A DNA stretch of 64,000 nucleotides. Source: Halogeometricum sp. S3BR5-2 (GTDB lineage Archaea > Halobacteriota > Halobacteria > Halobacteriales > Haloferacaceae). Shown here piece by piece: positions 18,268 to 26,747 of this stretch. How positions within the stretch are numbered: the first letter of the stretch is position 1; each line of letters begins with the position of its first letter. The DNA is taken from assembly GCF_031624635.1 (NCBI RefSeq), contig NZ_JAMQOQ010000001.1, positions 310,001-374,000 of the forward strand, given 5' to 3'. Both the position numbers and the translations under genes were made by a program. Under the pieces are notes generated by a model. That model saw nothing but the letters and a program-made list of their open reading frames with translations, was not told the origin of the DNA and did not search any database.

Positions 18268-19318
18268 CCCCCGCGTCACCGTCGCGCGGCGCGAACTCGC
18301 CTCGCTCGGCGAGGAGAAGACCATCGTGCTGGCGCTGGTGTTACAGCTGTTCATCGCGGCGTTCTCGTCGTTCCTCGTCGTCGGCCTCGTCTCGCTGTAC
18401 GACCCCGGCGAGATGGGCGGGTACGAGGTGGACGTGGCGATAGCGGGCGACGCGACGGACGAACTCGTCGCCGCCGCCGACGGGGTGACGGGCGTGGACT
18501 CGCACGTCTATCCAGACGCCGCGGCCGCGACTGACGCCTTCGAGCGGCCGTCGGAGACCGGAATCGACGCGGTGCTGATAGGCGAGGTCCGCGACGGCAG
18601 AGTGTACGTGTCGGCGACGGTGCCGGACGGGAACGTCCAGACCACCGTCGTCGTCGTGCAGTTGCGCGACGTGCTCAGAAACCTCGAAACGGCCGAGCGG
18701 ACCGACCGCGCGGCGTGGCTGTCGTCGCTTCCGGTCGACCTGCCGCCGGAGACGCGCTCCAGTCCGTACTACGGCTTCACCTACACCGTGCTGGTGCCGC
18801 TCCTCCTCTTTCTCCCGGTGTTCATCAGCGGCTCCCTGACCGTGGACTCGCTGGCCGAGGAGCGAGAGCGCGGGACGCTGGAACTGCTCCGGGTCGCTCC
18901 CGTCTCCCTGCGCGAAATCGTCGACGGCAAACTGCTCGCCGCGGCGGCGCTGGCGCCCGCGCAGGCGGCGCTGTGGGTCGTCCTCCTCGGGTTCAACGGG
19001 ACGCGCGTGGCGAACCCGCTCGCGCTCCTGGCGCTCGTGGCGGCGCTGTCTGCGCTGGTCTGCTCGCTCGGGGCGGCCGTCGCCCTGCTCTCGCCGGAGC
19101 GACGCTCGGCGCAGTTCCTCTACTCGATAGGGGTACTGTTCGTCTTCGGCGGCACGGCGCTGTTCCCGAACAACCCGGTGAACACCGCCGCGCGCCTCGC
19201 CATCGGGAGCGCGGACGCCTCGTCGTGGGTCGTCGTCGCCGCCTACGTCGTCGTCGGCGTCGGCGTCTACGTCGCGCTCAGGCGGCTCGTCGGCGACGTG
19301 GACGCGAACGCGCTCTGA
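18260..19318 (+). CDS. ABC-2 type exporter permease
   Basis: 352 residues from a TTG at 18260 that overlaps the end of the previous gene by 8 bp. One N-terminal helix (~22-46), an extracytoplasmic domain, then about five helices; ERERGTLELLRVAPVSLREIVDGK is the conserved cytoplasmic segment of ABC-2 permeases of the NatB/YhaP kind. With the preceding two genes it makes a complete exporter (one ATPase, two unlike permeases). Substrate unknown. Confidence 0.9.
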   Translation: MGDPRVTVARRELASLGEEKTIVLALVLQLFIAAFSSFLVVGLVSLYDPGEMGGYEVDVAIAGDATDELVAAADGVTGVDSHVYPDAAAATDAFERPSETGIDAVLIGEVRDGRVYVSATVPDGNVQTTVVVVQLRDVLRNLETAERTDRAAWLSSLPVDLPPETRSSPYYGFTYTVLVPLLLFLPVFISGSLTVDSLAEERERGTLELLRVAPVSLREIVDGKLLAAAALAPAQAALWVVLLGFNGTRVANPLALLALVAALSALVCSLGAAVALLSPERRSAQFLYSIGVLFVFGGTALFPNNPVNTAARLAIGSADASSWVVVAAYVVVGVGVYVALRRLVGDVDANAL

Positions 19319-19414
19319 GCCGCGCGCGACTTCGACTCTCTTTTCCTCGCGGATGCGGGCGGACGGGTAGGGAAAAGCGGAACGCACACAAGCCCGGAGT
19401 GCGCACCCCCGTGC

Positions 19415-19783
19415 ATGGGAATCGGAGGGACGGCGAAGAAGCTCCAGAAGGTGGCCGAGATGGCCGAGGACGTGTACGCTCGACTGAACGAACTGCGCGA
19501 CCAACTCGCGGAGATGCGCGAGACGGCGCAGGCGACGAAGGCGCGCGTGGACCGACTCGAAGTCGAGAACGCCGAGCAGCGCGCCCTGCTGGAGGCCCTC
19601 GCGGAGCGTGAGGGTATCGACGTCGAGAGCGTCACCGCCAACGCCCACATCGCCGAGGCGGAGACGGCCGGGTCGGACGCCGCGAGCGACGACCTGACCG
19701 GCGAGGCGGCGACGGACGCCGGGACGAACGAGGAGATACCCGTCGACGAGGACGACGCGACTGGGACGAACGGCTCGAACTGA
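19415..19783 (+). CDS. Haloarchaeal coiled-coil protein (DUF5798-like)
   Basis: 122 residues. Residues 4-68 form a continuous amphipathic helix with heptad pattern (KVAEMAEDVYARLNELRDQL...KARVDRLEVENAEQRALLEAL), then an acidic disordered tail rich in Ala, Thr and Asp. This small protein family is widespread in haloarchaea with no assigned role. Starts 97 bp after the exporter operon; its own promoter is likely. Confidence 0.75.
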   Translation: MGIGGTAKKLQKVAEMAEDVYARLNELRDQLAEMRETAQATKARVDRLEVENAEQRALLEALAEREGIDVESVTANAHIAEAETAGSDAASDDLTGEAATDAGTNEEIPVDEDDATGTNGSN

Positions 19784-19927
19784 CGCCGGACGACGCGGAC
19801 CCCTTCTCGCGGCCGACCGGCGCTCGTCAGCGGGAACGCCGTCGACCGTCCGCCGCCCATCGCCCGCCGCCCGCCGCCCGACGCCCGGATGGGAACTTTG
19901 AGGTACTGGGGCAACATTTGCCAGCGC

Positions 19928-20908
19928 ATGACAACGCACCGGGAACCGCTCGCCTCGGTCCTCGACGCCGTGGGCGAGACGCCCCTCGTCCGCGTCCACG
20001 CCTCCCCCGACGAGGTACCCGTCTACGCCAAACTGGAGTCGTTCAACCCCGGCGCGAGCGTCAAGGACCGCATCGGGAAGTACATGCTCGAACGCATGCT
20101 CGAAGACGGGACGCTCCCCGAGGGCGGCACCATCGTCGAACCGACGGCCGGCAACACCGGCATCGGCTTCGCCCTCGCGGCCGGGCAACTCGGTATCGAG
20201 GCGGTGTTCGTCGTCCCCGAGCGCTTCAGCGTCGAGAAGCAGCAACTCATGCGCGCCCTCGGCGCGACGGTCATCAACACGCCCAGCGAGGACGGCATGG
20301 GCGGCGCCATCGACCGGGCGCACGCCGTCGCCGCGGAGACGGACGACGCCGTCGTCCCCCAGCAGTTCTCGAACCCGCTGAACGTCGAGGCGCACTACGC
20401 GACCACCGGTCCCGAAATCTACGACGCCCTCGACGGCGAGGTGGGCGCCGTCGTCGCCGGGTGCGGTACCGCGGGGACGCTGATGGGTATCGCGAAGTAC
20501 GCCCTCGAACGTGACTCCGACACCCGCGTCGTCGCCGTCGAACCCGAGGGGTCGCTGTACGGAACGCTGAAGGGCGACGAGGAGGAGGAGGGGGCGTACA
20601 AGACCGAGGGCATCGGCACGCACGACCCCGCGACGAACGAACTGTTCGACCCCGAACTCGTCGACAGGGTGGTGCAGATTTCCGACCGGGACGCCCACAG
20701 GGAGGTGCAGCGACTCGCCCGCGAGGAGGGCCACCTCGTCGCCTCCTCGGCCGCCGCGGCGAGTCTCGCCGCGCGCGACGCGGCCGAGCGAATCCGCGAC
20801 GGCGCGGTGGACGCGCCGCACGATTCGGTCGCCACGGTGTTCCCCGACTCCAGCGAGCGATACCTCTCGAAGGGAATCTACGGCGACTTCGAGTCCTGGG
20901 AGGGATGA
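19928..20908 (+). CDS. PLP-dependent cysteine synthase / cystathionine beta-synthase-like
   Basis: 326 residues from ATG at 19928 (MTTHREPL); an in-frame ATG 39 nt upstream is less likely. Fold-type II PLP enzyme: catalytic Lys at 46 in NPGASVKDRIG, substrate loop TAGNTG at 73-78, phosphate-binding glycine loop GCGTAGT, and SLYGTLKG. Members make cysteine from O-acetyl- or O-phosphoserine, or cystathionine from homocysteine and serine. The GEGTHDPATNELFDP region fits the group shared by CysK and CBS; substrate not decided. Confidence 0.92.
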   Translation: MTTHREPLASVLDAVGETPLVRVHASPDEVPVYAKLESFNPGASVKDRIGKYMLERMLEDGTLPEGGTIVEPTAGNTGIGFALAAGQLGIEAVFVVPERFSVEKQQLMRALGATVINTPSEDGMGGAIDRAHAVAAETDDAVVPQQFSNPLNVEAHYATTGPEIYDALDGEVGAVVAGCGTAGTLMGIAKYALERDSDTRVVAVEPEGSLYGTLKGDEEEEGAYKTEGIGTHDPATNELFDPELVDRVVQISDRDAHREVQRLAREEGHLVASSAAAASLAARDAAERIRDGAVDAPHDSVATVFPDSSERYLSKGIYGDFESWEG

Positions 20909-20963
20909 GGCGTCGCGGGTGAGTCGCGGGTCGCGGCGCCGTCCGTTCTCTTCTCCGCTCCGC

Positions 20964-21386
20964 TCAGCCGAGGAGCCGCGAGTGCTCGACTTTCATGCAC
21001 TTATCCTGCACGAACGCGAGGCCGGCCTCGCGCGCCCGTTCGCCCGCCTCGTCGTCCGTGATTCCGAGTTGGAGCCACACCGAGCGCACGTCCCCGACTG
21101 ACTCGTGGCGCTCGATCGCGGCGTCGACGATGTCGCCCGCCTCCTCGCTCGGGCGGAACACGTCCACGAGGTCGATTTCGACGTCCTCGGGCACGTCCGC
21201 GAGCGAGTCGTACGCCGTCTCGCCGAGAACCTCGTCGGCGAACGGGTTGACCGGAATCACGCGGTAGCCGTGTCGCTGAAGGTACGCGGGGATGTCGTGG
21301 GCCGCCTTCCCCTCGGTCGTCGAACAGCCGACGACGGCGACGGTGTCGGCGTCGAGCATCTCTCTGAGGTCGTCGTCGCTCACCAT
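20964..21386 (-). CDS. CoA-binding domain protein (YccU family)
   Basis: 140 residues, one Rossmann CoA-binding domain. It begins AVVGCSTTEGKAAHDIPAYLQ, has VIPVNPFADEVLGETAYDSL and DLVDVFRPSEEAGDIV, and ends VQDKCMKVEHSRLLG, the standard YccU layout. These stand-alone proteins bind CoA or acyl-CoA; in bacteria some are protein-level regulators. It lies alone between a cysteine-synthase gene and a RecA-like gene. Confidence 0.9.
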   Translation of the reverse strand: MVSDDDLREMLDADTVAVVGCSTTEGKAAHDIPAYLQRHGYRVIPVNPFADEVLGETAYDSLADVPEDVEIDLVDVFRPSEEAGDIVDAAIERHESVGDVRSVWLQLGITDDEAGERAREAGLAFVQDKCMKVEHSRLLG

Positions 21387-21479
21387 GCCCGGAGGGAGGC
21401 GGTCCGCGGCAAAAAGTCCGCCGTCGGCGCGGGTGCGGCGTCCGTACCCGAGGTCAGAGACGAGGAGGCCGGGGGTCGG

Positions 21480-22091
21480 TCAGTCGGACGCGAGCCGAAT
21501 CCGCGGTTCGCCGTCCTCGGAGGTGGTGACGATGCCGTCGAACAACTGCTTGAGCGTGTTCATCGTCTTGTCGTCGTGCGCGCTGGCGTCGATGGCGAAC
21601 AGGCCGAGACCCTCGACGCTCTGGATGCGCCCGGTGAAGACGTGCAGGAAGCGAAACACCGTCTGGAGGTCGGCGTACATCAGGAGCGTCGACAGCGAGT
21701 GGAGCATGATGCGGTTCTGCTCGATGTTTCTGTCCTGATAGAACGCCTGCAGGAACTCGGAGAGTTTGATACCGATGCCGGTCATGTCGACGGGCGAGGA
21801 TGTGTACTTGATGCGGTCGTCGTCGCGGATGTCGTTGACGCCCTGCTGGCGCGTCACGCAGTCGACGACGGCGACGGGTTTCCCCTCGTAGGGGGTGCGT
21901 TTCTCGAAGTCCGAGAGGACGCGTTTGGCTCCGTCCTTCGTGGTGACGATGATGGCGCCGTCGCCGTCGCTGGCGCCGTGCGCGAGGATATCGAGCGCGA
22001 GCGAACGCTTCCCCGTGAGCGGCGGTCCGCTGATGAGGAGGTTCGTCCCCGGCGGGACCTCGGCATCGAGCGCCGGCGAGAGGTCATACAT
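21480..22091 (-). CDS. RecA-superfamily ATPase (RadA/KaiC-like, haloarchaeal)
   Basis: 203 residues from ATG at 22091 (MYDLSPALD). Walker A is SGPPLTGKRSLALDIL; a Walker B-like strand ends GLGLFAIDASAHD. The sequence looks like the haloarchaeal Rad55-like/KaiC-like single-domain ATPases, not a true recombinase (no DNA-binding loops L1/L2 visible). Some relatives act in signalling with response regulators. A rather long AT-containing leader (to about 22200) precedes it. Confidence 0.8.
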   Translation of the reverse strand: MYDLSPALDAEVPPGTNLLISGPPLTGKRSLALDILAHGASDGDGAIIVTTKDGAKRVLSDFEKRTPYEGKPVAVVDCVTRQQGVNDIRDDDRIKYTSSPVDMTGIGIKLSEFLQAFYQDRNIEQNRIMLHSLSTLLMYADLQTVFRFLHVFTGRIQSVEGLGLFAIDASAHDDKTMNTLKQLFDGIVTTSEDGEPRIRLASD

Positions 22092-22290
22092 GCGGGTGCC
22101 TCTGCGTCGGCCGACCGACTGGTGGTTCGTTTCCGGGGGGTGTGACCTCACCGAGAGCCATAGACGATGTAATGATACCGTGAGCCGATATTATTCTTTT
22201 TGATTTGATGACCATCTGGTTCGAGTGATATGCTCCCGTGCTGTCGAATGGGACGGCGAGGTTTTCCGTTCCGCTCGTCTCGTGATAACA

Positions 22291-23229
22291 TCATACCGGG
22301 GCGCCCGTCATAAACACCCGGCCCGCGATGAACGCCGCCGTGGCGAGCAGCATTCCGCGCTTGAGGCGACGCTGTGCGACCGCGGGGTCCGAGAACGACC
22401 GGACGCACGCGGCCAGCATCAGGAGGTCCGCGGGGACGACTAGGGCGAGGTAGGCGAGGCCGAATCCGCTCTCCAGATACGGGAGGACGCTGGCCGCCGT
22501 CGCGACGACCATCGCCGCGAGGCCGACGCCGAGGGCGACGCGTTCGCCGGCGACGATGGGGAGCGTCCGCAGTCCCTCCTCCCTGTCGCCCGCGAGGTCC
22601 TCGACGTCCTTGACGACTTCTCTCGTGAACGTCGCCAGCGCGGCGAGGCCGAACAGCACGAGGACGCTCCGGTTCAGGGGGTCGCCCACCGCCGCGGCGC
22701 CGAACAGGAACGTCGACCCGGTGAGGTAGCCGACGACGACGTTGCCCACGCCGGGCAGCCCCTTGAAGTACTCCGTGTAGGCGACGAGAGCGAGCAGGTT
22801 CACCACCGCGATGCCGAGCGCTTCGAGGGGGAGCAGCGCCGCGCAGACGACGGCGCCGAGGAACAGGGCAACGCTGAACGCTAAGGCGCCGCGCGAACTC
22901 ACCGCGCCGCGCGGGATGGGCCGGTCCGGTCGGTTGATGGCGTCTATCTCCCGGTCGAAGTAGTCGTTCACCGCGTTGCCCGCGCCCGTGGCGAACACCG
23001 TCGCCAGCACCGCCGCGGCGACGCGGAACGGCGAGGCGAACAGGCCCGCCGCGACGAACGACCCGGTGAACGTCAGGACGCCCGCCGAGAGGGTGTTGCC
23101 GGGACGCGTGAGGTCGAGCAGTCCTCGGGCCGTCCCGGTCGACGCCGCGGACGTCGCGTCCGGCGGCGCGCCTTCGGACGCCGCCGCGTCGCCCCTGTCG
23201 GCGGACTCGGACTCCCCGGCGGGTGGCAT
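22291..23229 (-). CDS. UbiA prenyltransferase, probable digeranylgeranylglyceryl phosphate synthase
   Basis: 312 residues with an acidic N-terminal tail and about eight helices. The two prenyl-diphosphate sites are NDYFDREIDAINRPDRPIPRG (~90-110) and TREVVKDVEDLAGDREEGLRTLPI (~200-223). In archaea this UbiA type adds the second geranylgeranyl group to geranylgeranylglyceryl phosphate, making the core diether lipid. Together with the phosphomevalonate decarboxylase and geranylgeranyl reductase elsewhere in the window it belongs to archaeal lipid synthesis. Confidence 0.9.
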   Translation of the reverse strand: MPPAGESESADRGDAAASEGAPPDATSAASTGTARGLLDLTRPGNTLSAGVLTFTGSFVAAGLFASPFRVAAAVLATVFATGAGNAVNDYFDREIDAINRPDRPIPRGAVSSRGALAFSVALFLGAVVCAALLPLEALGIAVVNLLALVAYTEYFKGLPGVGNVVVGYLTGSTFLFGAAAVGDPLNRSVLVLFGLAALATFTREVVKDVEDLAGDREEGLRTLPIVAGERVALGVGLAAMVVATAASVLPYLESGFGLAYLALVVPADLLMLAACVRSFSDPAVAQRRLKRGMLLATAAFIAGRVFMTGAPV

Positions 23230-23300
23230 ACGCGGAACGTCCCCGTCCCGCGATGATAAATGGCGCGGAGTCGGCGGGTTCGCCGAACGGAATCCGTGGG

Positions 23301-23309
23301 TTTAAATTA
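23301..23309 (+). promoter_or_regulatory. Box A of tRNA-Arg
   Basis: TTTAAATTA lies 25-33 nt upstream of the first tRNA base at 23334, the normal distance for an archaeal tRNA promoter, and stands out in a GC-rich background. Confidence 0.7.
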
Positions 23310-23333
23310 CACCGCGTCGGTACGAATGAGTGA

Positions 23334-23408
23334 GGGCGCTTAGCTCAGTCTGGACAGAGTGCTTGGCTTCGGACCAAGTTGCCACGGGTTCAAATCCTGT
23401 AGCGCCCA
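23334..23408 (+). tRNA. tRNA-Arg (anticodon UCG)
   Basis: 75 nt. Acceptor stem GGGCGCT (23334-23340) pairs with AGCGCCC (23401-23407), discriminator A at 23408. The anticodon stem CTTGG/CCAAG encloses the loop CTTCGGA, giving anticodon TCG for CGA arginine codons. The T arm is ACGGG-TTCAAAT-CCTGT. CCA is not encoded and no intron is present. Its last 21 bases plus one more are repeated 102 bp downstream (attachment-site scar). Confidence 0.96.
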
Positions 23409-23409
23409 C
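23388..23409 (+). repeat. Attachment-site-like direct repeat, copy 1 (inside tRNA-Arg)
   Basis: These 22 bases cover the T loop to the discriminator of tRNA-Arg plus one base. An exact copy stands at 23490-23511. Integrases of haloarchaeal elements typically recombine into the 3' end of tRNA genes, restoring the tRNA and leaving the displaced end as a downstream repeat. Confidence 0.8.
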
Positions 23410-23489
23410 TTCTCTGCGACGAACGGAGTGAGGAGCGAGAAGTGTACCGCGAAGGATTCGAACCAGCGAGCAGCTCCGCTGCGAGTGGA

Positions 23490-23511
23490 GTTCAAATCCT
23501 GTAGCGCCCAC
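23490..23511 (+). repeat. Attachment-site-like direct repeat, copy 2
   Basis: Exact 22-of-22 match to 23388-23409. The 80 bp between the copies contain no gene but hold patchy repetitive sequence (GAACGGAGTGAGGAGCGAG) and a small hairpin GCAGC-TCC-GCTGC. The element that created the repeat has been lost, or only a minimal fragment ever inserted. Confidence 0.8.
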
Positions 23512-23563
23512 GATTCTTCCGCGGAAAACACGAATTCCCCGTCTCTTGCGCCGGCGTTCGGCG

Positions 23564-23965
23564 CTACGTCTCCGGGTCGTACTCCTCGTCGGTGACGTGT
23601 TCCAGCCACTCGACGGCCTCGCCGTCCTGTTCCTCCTGAATCGCGATGTGCGTCATCGCCTTCTCCGGCGTCGCGCCGTGCCAGTGTTTCTCGCCCGGCG
23701 GGAACCAGACGACGTCGCCCGCTCGAATCCGCTCGATATCGCCGCCCTCCCGTTGGACGAGACCACAGCCGCTCGTCACGACCAGTCGCTGACCGAGCGG
23801 GTGGGTGTGCCACGCGGTTCGCGCGCCGGGCTCGAACGTCACGCTCGCCGCCGCCGCGCGGGCCTCGTCCTGCGAACCGAACAGGGGGTCGATTCGGGCG
23901 TTTCCGGTGAAGTACTCGTCGGGTCCGTCGCTCGACGGGCGTGCGCAGTCGTTCGTTATCTCCAT
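23564..23965 (-). CDS. Cupin-domain protein
   Basis: 133 residues from ATG at 23965 ([10 protein letters not shown]); the frame is open 24 nt further. Metal motif 1 is [13 protein letters not shown] and motif 2 PPGEKHWHG, which supply three histidines and a Gln/Glu for a metal in a single small cupin barrel. The pattern resembles cupins found with carboxymuconolactone decarboxylases, but no such gene is next to it. Function not assigned. Confidence 0.85.
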   Translation of the reverse strand: MEITNDCARPSSDGPDEYFTGNARIDPLFGSQDEARAAAASVTFEPGARTAWHTHPLGQRLVVTSGCGLVQREGGDIERIRAGDVVWFPPGEKHWHGATPEKAMTHIAIQEEQDGEAVEWLEHVTDEEYDPET

Positions 23966-24031
23966 GTGCGATATCCGATTTGACGCCACCCGACTTGGAT
24001 TCGATGCTATCTGGAAACCCCGTTTATACGC

Positions 24032-24447
24032 TCACCGAGTCGAGCGGGGTGCGAAGAATCGGTGACCGAACGAGAACGGGGAGAGAGGAGAACTGCCGTC
24101 GAGACCGAGGCTACGGCTGGACGTGACGACCGTCGGCTCCCTCTGGGTCGCGGTGAACCGCTCGGGGGCGAAGGCCTTCGAGACGACGTCCGCCAGTTCG
24201 ATGGTGAGTTGGTAGACGTCCTTGCCGCTCGCGCGCCCGAGCGGAGCCGTCTCGACGACTTCGTCGAGCGCCGAGAGGTCCTCCTCGGAGGCGTCGTCGT
24301 CGGGGTCGAGGTAGACGACGAACACGCGGGAGTTCCCCTCGTGACAGAGCCCGTGCACGCACTCAACTTGGTCCGACGGGAGCGACTCCGCGAGGCTGAC
24401 GAACGGGAGCGAGGGCGACCGGATGACGAACTCCGTGGTGAGGTCAT
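24032..24447 (-). pseudogene. Truncated bacterio-opsin-activator-type regulator
   Basis: The frame ending at 24032 encodes a typical N-terminal domain of haloarchaeal Bat-like HTH regulators: TEFVIRSPSLPFVSLAES, then RVFVVYLDPDDDASEEDLSAL and GRASGKDVYQLTIELADVV up to about QREPTVVT. After that it runs into unrelated sequence and stops; the HTH_10 DNA-binding domain is missing. The only ATG at the right place (24447) is out of frame with this domain by one base, indicating a start-proximal frameshift as well. An in-frame GTG at 24358 exists but would drop conserved sequence. Confidence 0.7.
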
Positions 24448-24594
24448 GGGGAGGCCATAGACTTCATCCGAAGTTGACTCATCGGTCCCTCGCCCCCGGT
24501 TTCGGCCGTCTCACGGTGCGAGCGACCGTTCGGCGGCAGGCTGGCGGCGCGAATCAGGTCCGTCCCGGCGCCCGTCTCGAATCGGGGACGAGGG

Positions 24595-25581
24595 TCAGTC
24601 GGCCGTCGACGCCGACCCCTCGCCCGGTTCCGACCCCTCGTCCATCCGGGAGAACAGCGTCGCCAGCGCCGGCCCCGAAACGTTGTGCCAGACGCTGAAC
24701 AGCGCGGGGACGAGCGCCGCACTCGCGCCGAAGTGCGCCGTCGCCAGGGCGACGGCCAGCCCGCTGTTCTGCAGTCCGACCTCGAAGGCGCAGGTCCGAG
24801 CGCGGTCCTCGGACATCCCGCTGGCGCGCCCGATGCCGTAGCCCGACCTGAGGCCGAGGCCGTTGTGCAGGACGACGGCGAGGAAGACGACGAGGCCCGC
24901 CGAGAGGATGGTCGTCACGTTCAGTCCGACGACGGCGGCGATGATGGCGACGATGGCGACGACGCTCACGGCCGGAAAGATGGAGACGCCCGCCCGAGCG
25001 ACGGCCGGCGCGTACCGGTCGAGGACGTACCGCAGGAGCAGTCCACCGACGACGGGCAGGAGGACCACCTGCACGATGGAGGTAGCCATCTCCGCGAACG
25101 TGACCGAGATGGACTCGCCCGCGAGCAGGACTATCCACGCCGGCATCACCACCGGCGCCGCGACGGTGGTCACCGAGGTGATGGTCACCGACAGCGCCAC
25201 GTCGCCGCGCCCGAGGTAGGTCATCACGTTCGAGGCGGTGCCGCCCGGCGCCGCGCCGACGAGAACCAGTCCGACGCCTATCTCCGGCGGCAACCCGAGG
25301 AGGGCGACGAGGCCGTAGGCGAAGAGCGGCATCAACAGCCACTGGCTGGCCGCGCCGACGAACACGTCCCGCGGGCGTTCGACGACTCGGCGGAAGTCCG
25401 CGGGCGTCAGCGTCAGTCCCATCCCGAGCATGATGACTCCCAAGAGCGGCGTGATGTACGGCGCGATGGGGGTGAACGTCTCCGGCGAGTACAGCGCCAG
25501 CGGCGCCACCGCGACCACCCAGAGGACGAAGTACTCGCTCGTGAAGTCGCCGACCCGTTCCAGCGTCGTCTGCAGGCTCAT
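24595..25581 (-). CDS. Bile acid:sodium symporter family (BASS) transporter
   Basis: 328 residues with about nine to ten helices. Characteristic stretches are GVIMLGMGLTLTPADFRRV, LVGAAPGGTASNVMTYLGRGDVALSVTI and CAFEVGLQNSGLAVALA (the Glu/Gln-Asn crossover of the BASS fold). Family members import bile acids, pyruvate, pantoate or other organic anions with Na+, a good fit for a high-Na+ cell. Substrate unknown; no linked metabolic operon. Confidence 0.93.
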   Translation of the reverse strand: MSLQTTLERVGDFTSEYFVLWVVAVAPLALYSPETFTPIAPYITPLLGVIMLGMGLTLTPADFRRVVERPRDVFVGAASQWLLMPLFAYGLVALLGLPPEIGVGLVLVGAAPGGTASNVMTYLGRGDVALSVTITSVTTVAAPVVMPAWIVLLAGESISVTFAEMATSIVQVVLLPVVGGLLLRYVLDRYAPAVARAGVSIFPAVSVVAIVAIIAAVVGLNVTTILSAGLVVFLAVVLHNGLGLRSGYGIGRASGMSEDRARTCAFEVGLQNSGLAVALATAHFGASAALVPALFSVWHNVSGPALATLFSRMDEGSEPGEGSASTAD

Positions 25582-25672
25582 CTGTCGGTCACCGAGGGAG
25601 CCGTTCCGCGGGCCGACGCATCAAGACTCGGCTTGCTGAAAATATGTCCCCGGACCCGACTCGGTACCCGAT

Positions 25673-26689
25673 TCAGTCGTCGGCGGCGGAGGCGACCGAC
25701 AGCCACTCGCGCATCCGCTCGCGGTGGAACCCGACGGCCGCCTCCCCCTCCAGTTCGGGGTAGCGCGGCCGGGTCACGACGCCGTGGGAGTCCACCGCCG
25801 AGCGGACCACCGCCGCGAGTCGGTAGACGGGGGGAACCTCCGGGTACGGCCGCACCGAGCGGTAGCCCTCGCGGAACGCCGCGCGGAGGGGGTCGCCGTC
25901 GGCGACGTACCAGTCGGCGACGAGGTGTTCGACCTTGGCCGCTCCGAGACCCGCCGCCGCCGCCAGCGGCCCGCCCCAGTCGAGCACGGCGACCACCTCC
26001 TCGCCGTCGAAGACGGCGTTTCCGGGCCGGAGGTCCCACGGGTACAGCCGCGGCGTCGGATTCCGCGGAAGGTGGGCGTCGTCGAGGGCGGCGAGGAGTT
26101 CCCCCCGGACGTCGTCGAACGCCGCCGGGAGCGCGCTGATACCGTCCCGGACGTGGGCGTCGAACCACGAGGCCCACGACCCGGCGCCGTCGGATCGGAG
26201 GGTGACGGCCGCGTCGCTCGGGTCCCTCGCGGCTTCTTCGTCGCCATCGTCGCTTCCGTCTCCGTCCTCGCCCTCGTCCTCGACGCGCACGGCGCCGTAG
26301 CCCTCGAAGGCGAACGACCCGTGCAGCGCCGCGAGCGAGCGACCGAACCCCCGGCTCAGCCGTCGCCGCGTCGCCGAGGAGACGCGCGAGAACCGCTCGT
26401 GCAGGTCGACGCCGTCGACCAGTTCCACGACGGCGTACGGTCGGCCGTTCAGGACTCCGTCGGCGAGAACCCGCGGCGTCGGCACCGCGGTGCGCGCTCC
26501 GACCGCGCGGGCGACCGCGAGTTCGGTCCGGAACGCCTCGGCGTCCGCGGAGAACTGCACGACGACGCCGCCGCCGTCGGCGAACCGCACCAGCGTCGTC
26601 TCCTTCGTGTTGCCCCGCCGCGCGGGCGCCGTCTCCGCGACGGTCCGCGCGGGGAACTCCCGGTCGAGCACCGCTGTCACGTCGTCCAC
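25673..26689 (-). CDS. APH-fold phosphotransferase family protein
   Basis: 338 residues from GTG at 26689, chosen because GGGAGGTG lies 7-10 nt upstream; the ORF extends further only into the HAD gene. It has the kinase-like N lobe, LVDGVDLHERF hinge, and the region LYPWDLRPGNAVF followed by VLDWGG. The usual catalytic HxD is altered here (Pro in place of His two before Asp) while Asp, Asn and the metal Asp remain. Family members phosphorylate small molecules such as aminoglycosides, choline or sugars. It follows the HAD gene by 58 bp and may share its transcript. Confidence 0.82.
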   Translation of the reverse strand: MDDVTAVLDREFPARTVAETAPARRGNTKETTLVRFADGGGVVVQFSADAEAFRTELAVARAVGARTAVPTPRVLADGVLNGRPYAVVELVDGVDLHERFSRVSSATRRRLSRGFGRSLAALHGSFAFEGYGAVRVEDEGEDGDGSDDGDEEAARDPSDAAVTLRSDGAGSWASWFDAHVRDGISALPAAFDDVRGELLAALDDAHLPRNPTPRLYPWDLRPGNAVFDGEEVVAVLDWGGPLAAAAGLGAAKVEHLVADWYVADGDPLRAAFREGYRSVRPYPEVPPVYRLAAVVRSAVDSHGVVTRPRYPELEGEAAVGFHRERMREWLSVASAADD

Positions 26690-26747
26690 CGGGGCACCTC
26701 CCGCGGCCGGTCGTCGGTCGCCGGCCGGCGCGAGCGGTCCGCGCGGG

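Noticed and set aside
16102-20821. Very long minus-strand ORFs opposite the exporter and cysteine-synthase genes
   Set aside because: Shadows of the plus-strand genes with no recognisable motif and extreme Arg content.
23302-23813. ORFs antisense to the tRNA (for example the frame with GATGFEPVATWSE)
   Set aside because: These are the well-known false proteins made by translating the antisense of tRNA-Arg and its repeat; no gene evidence.
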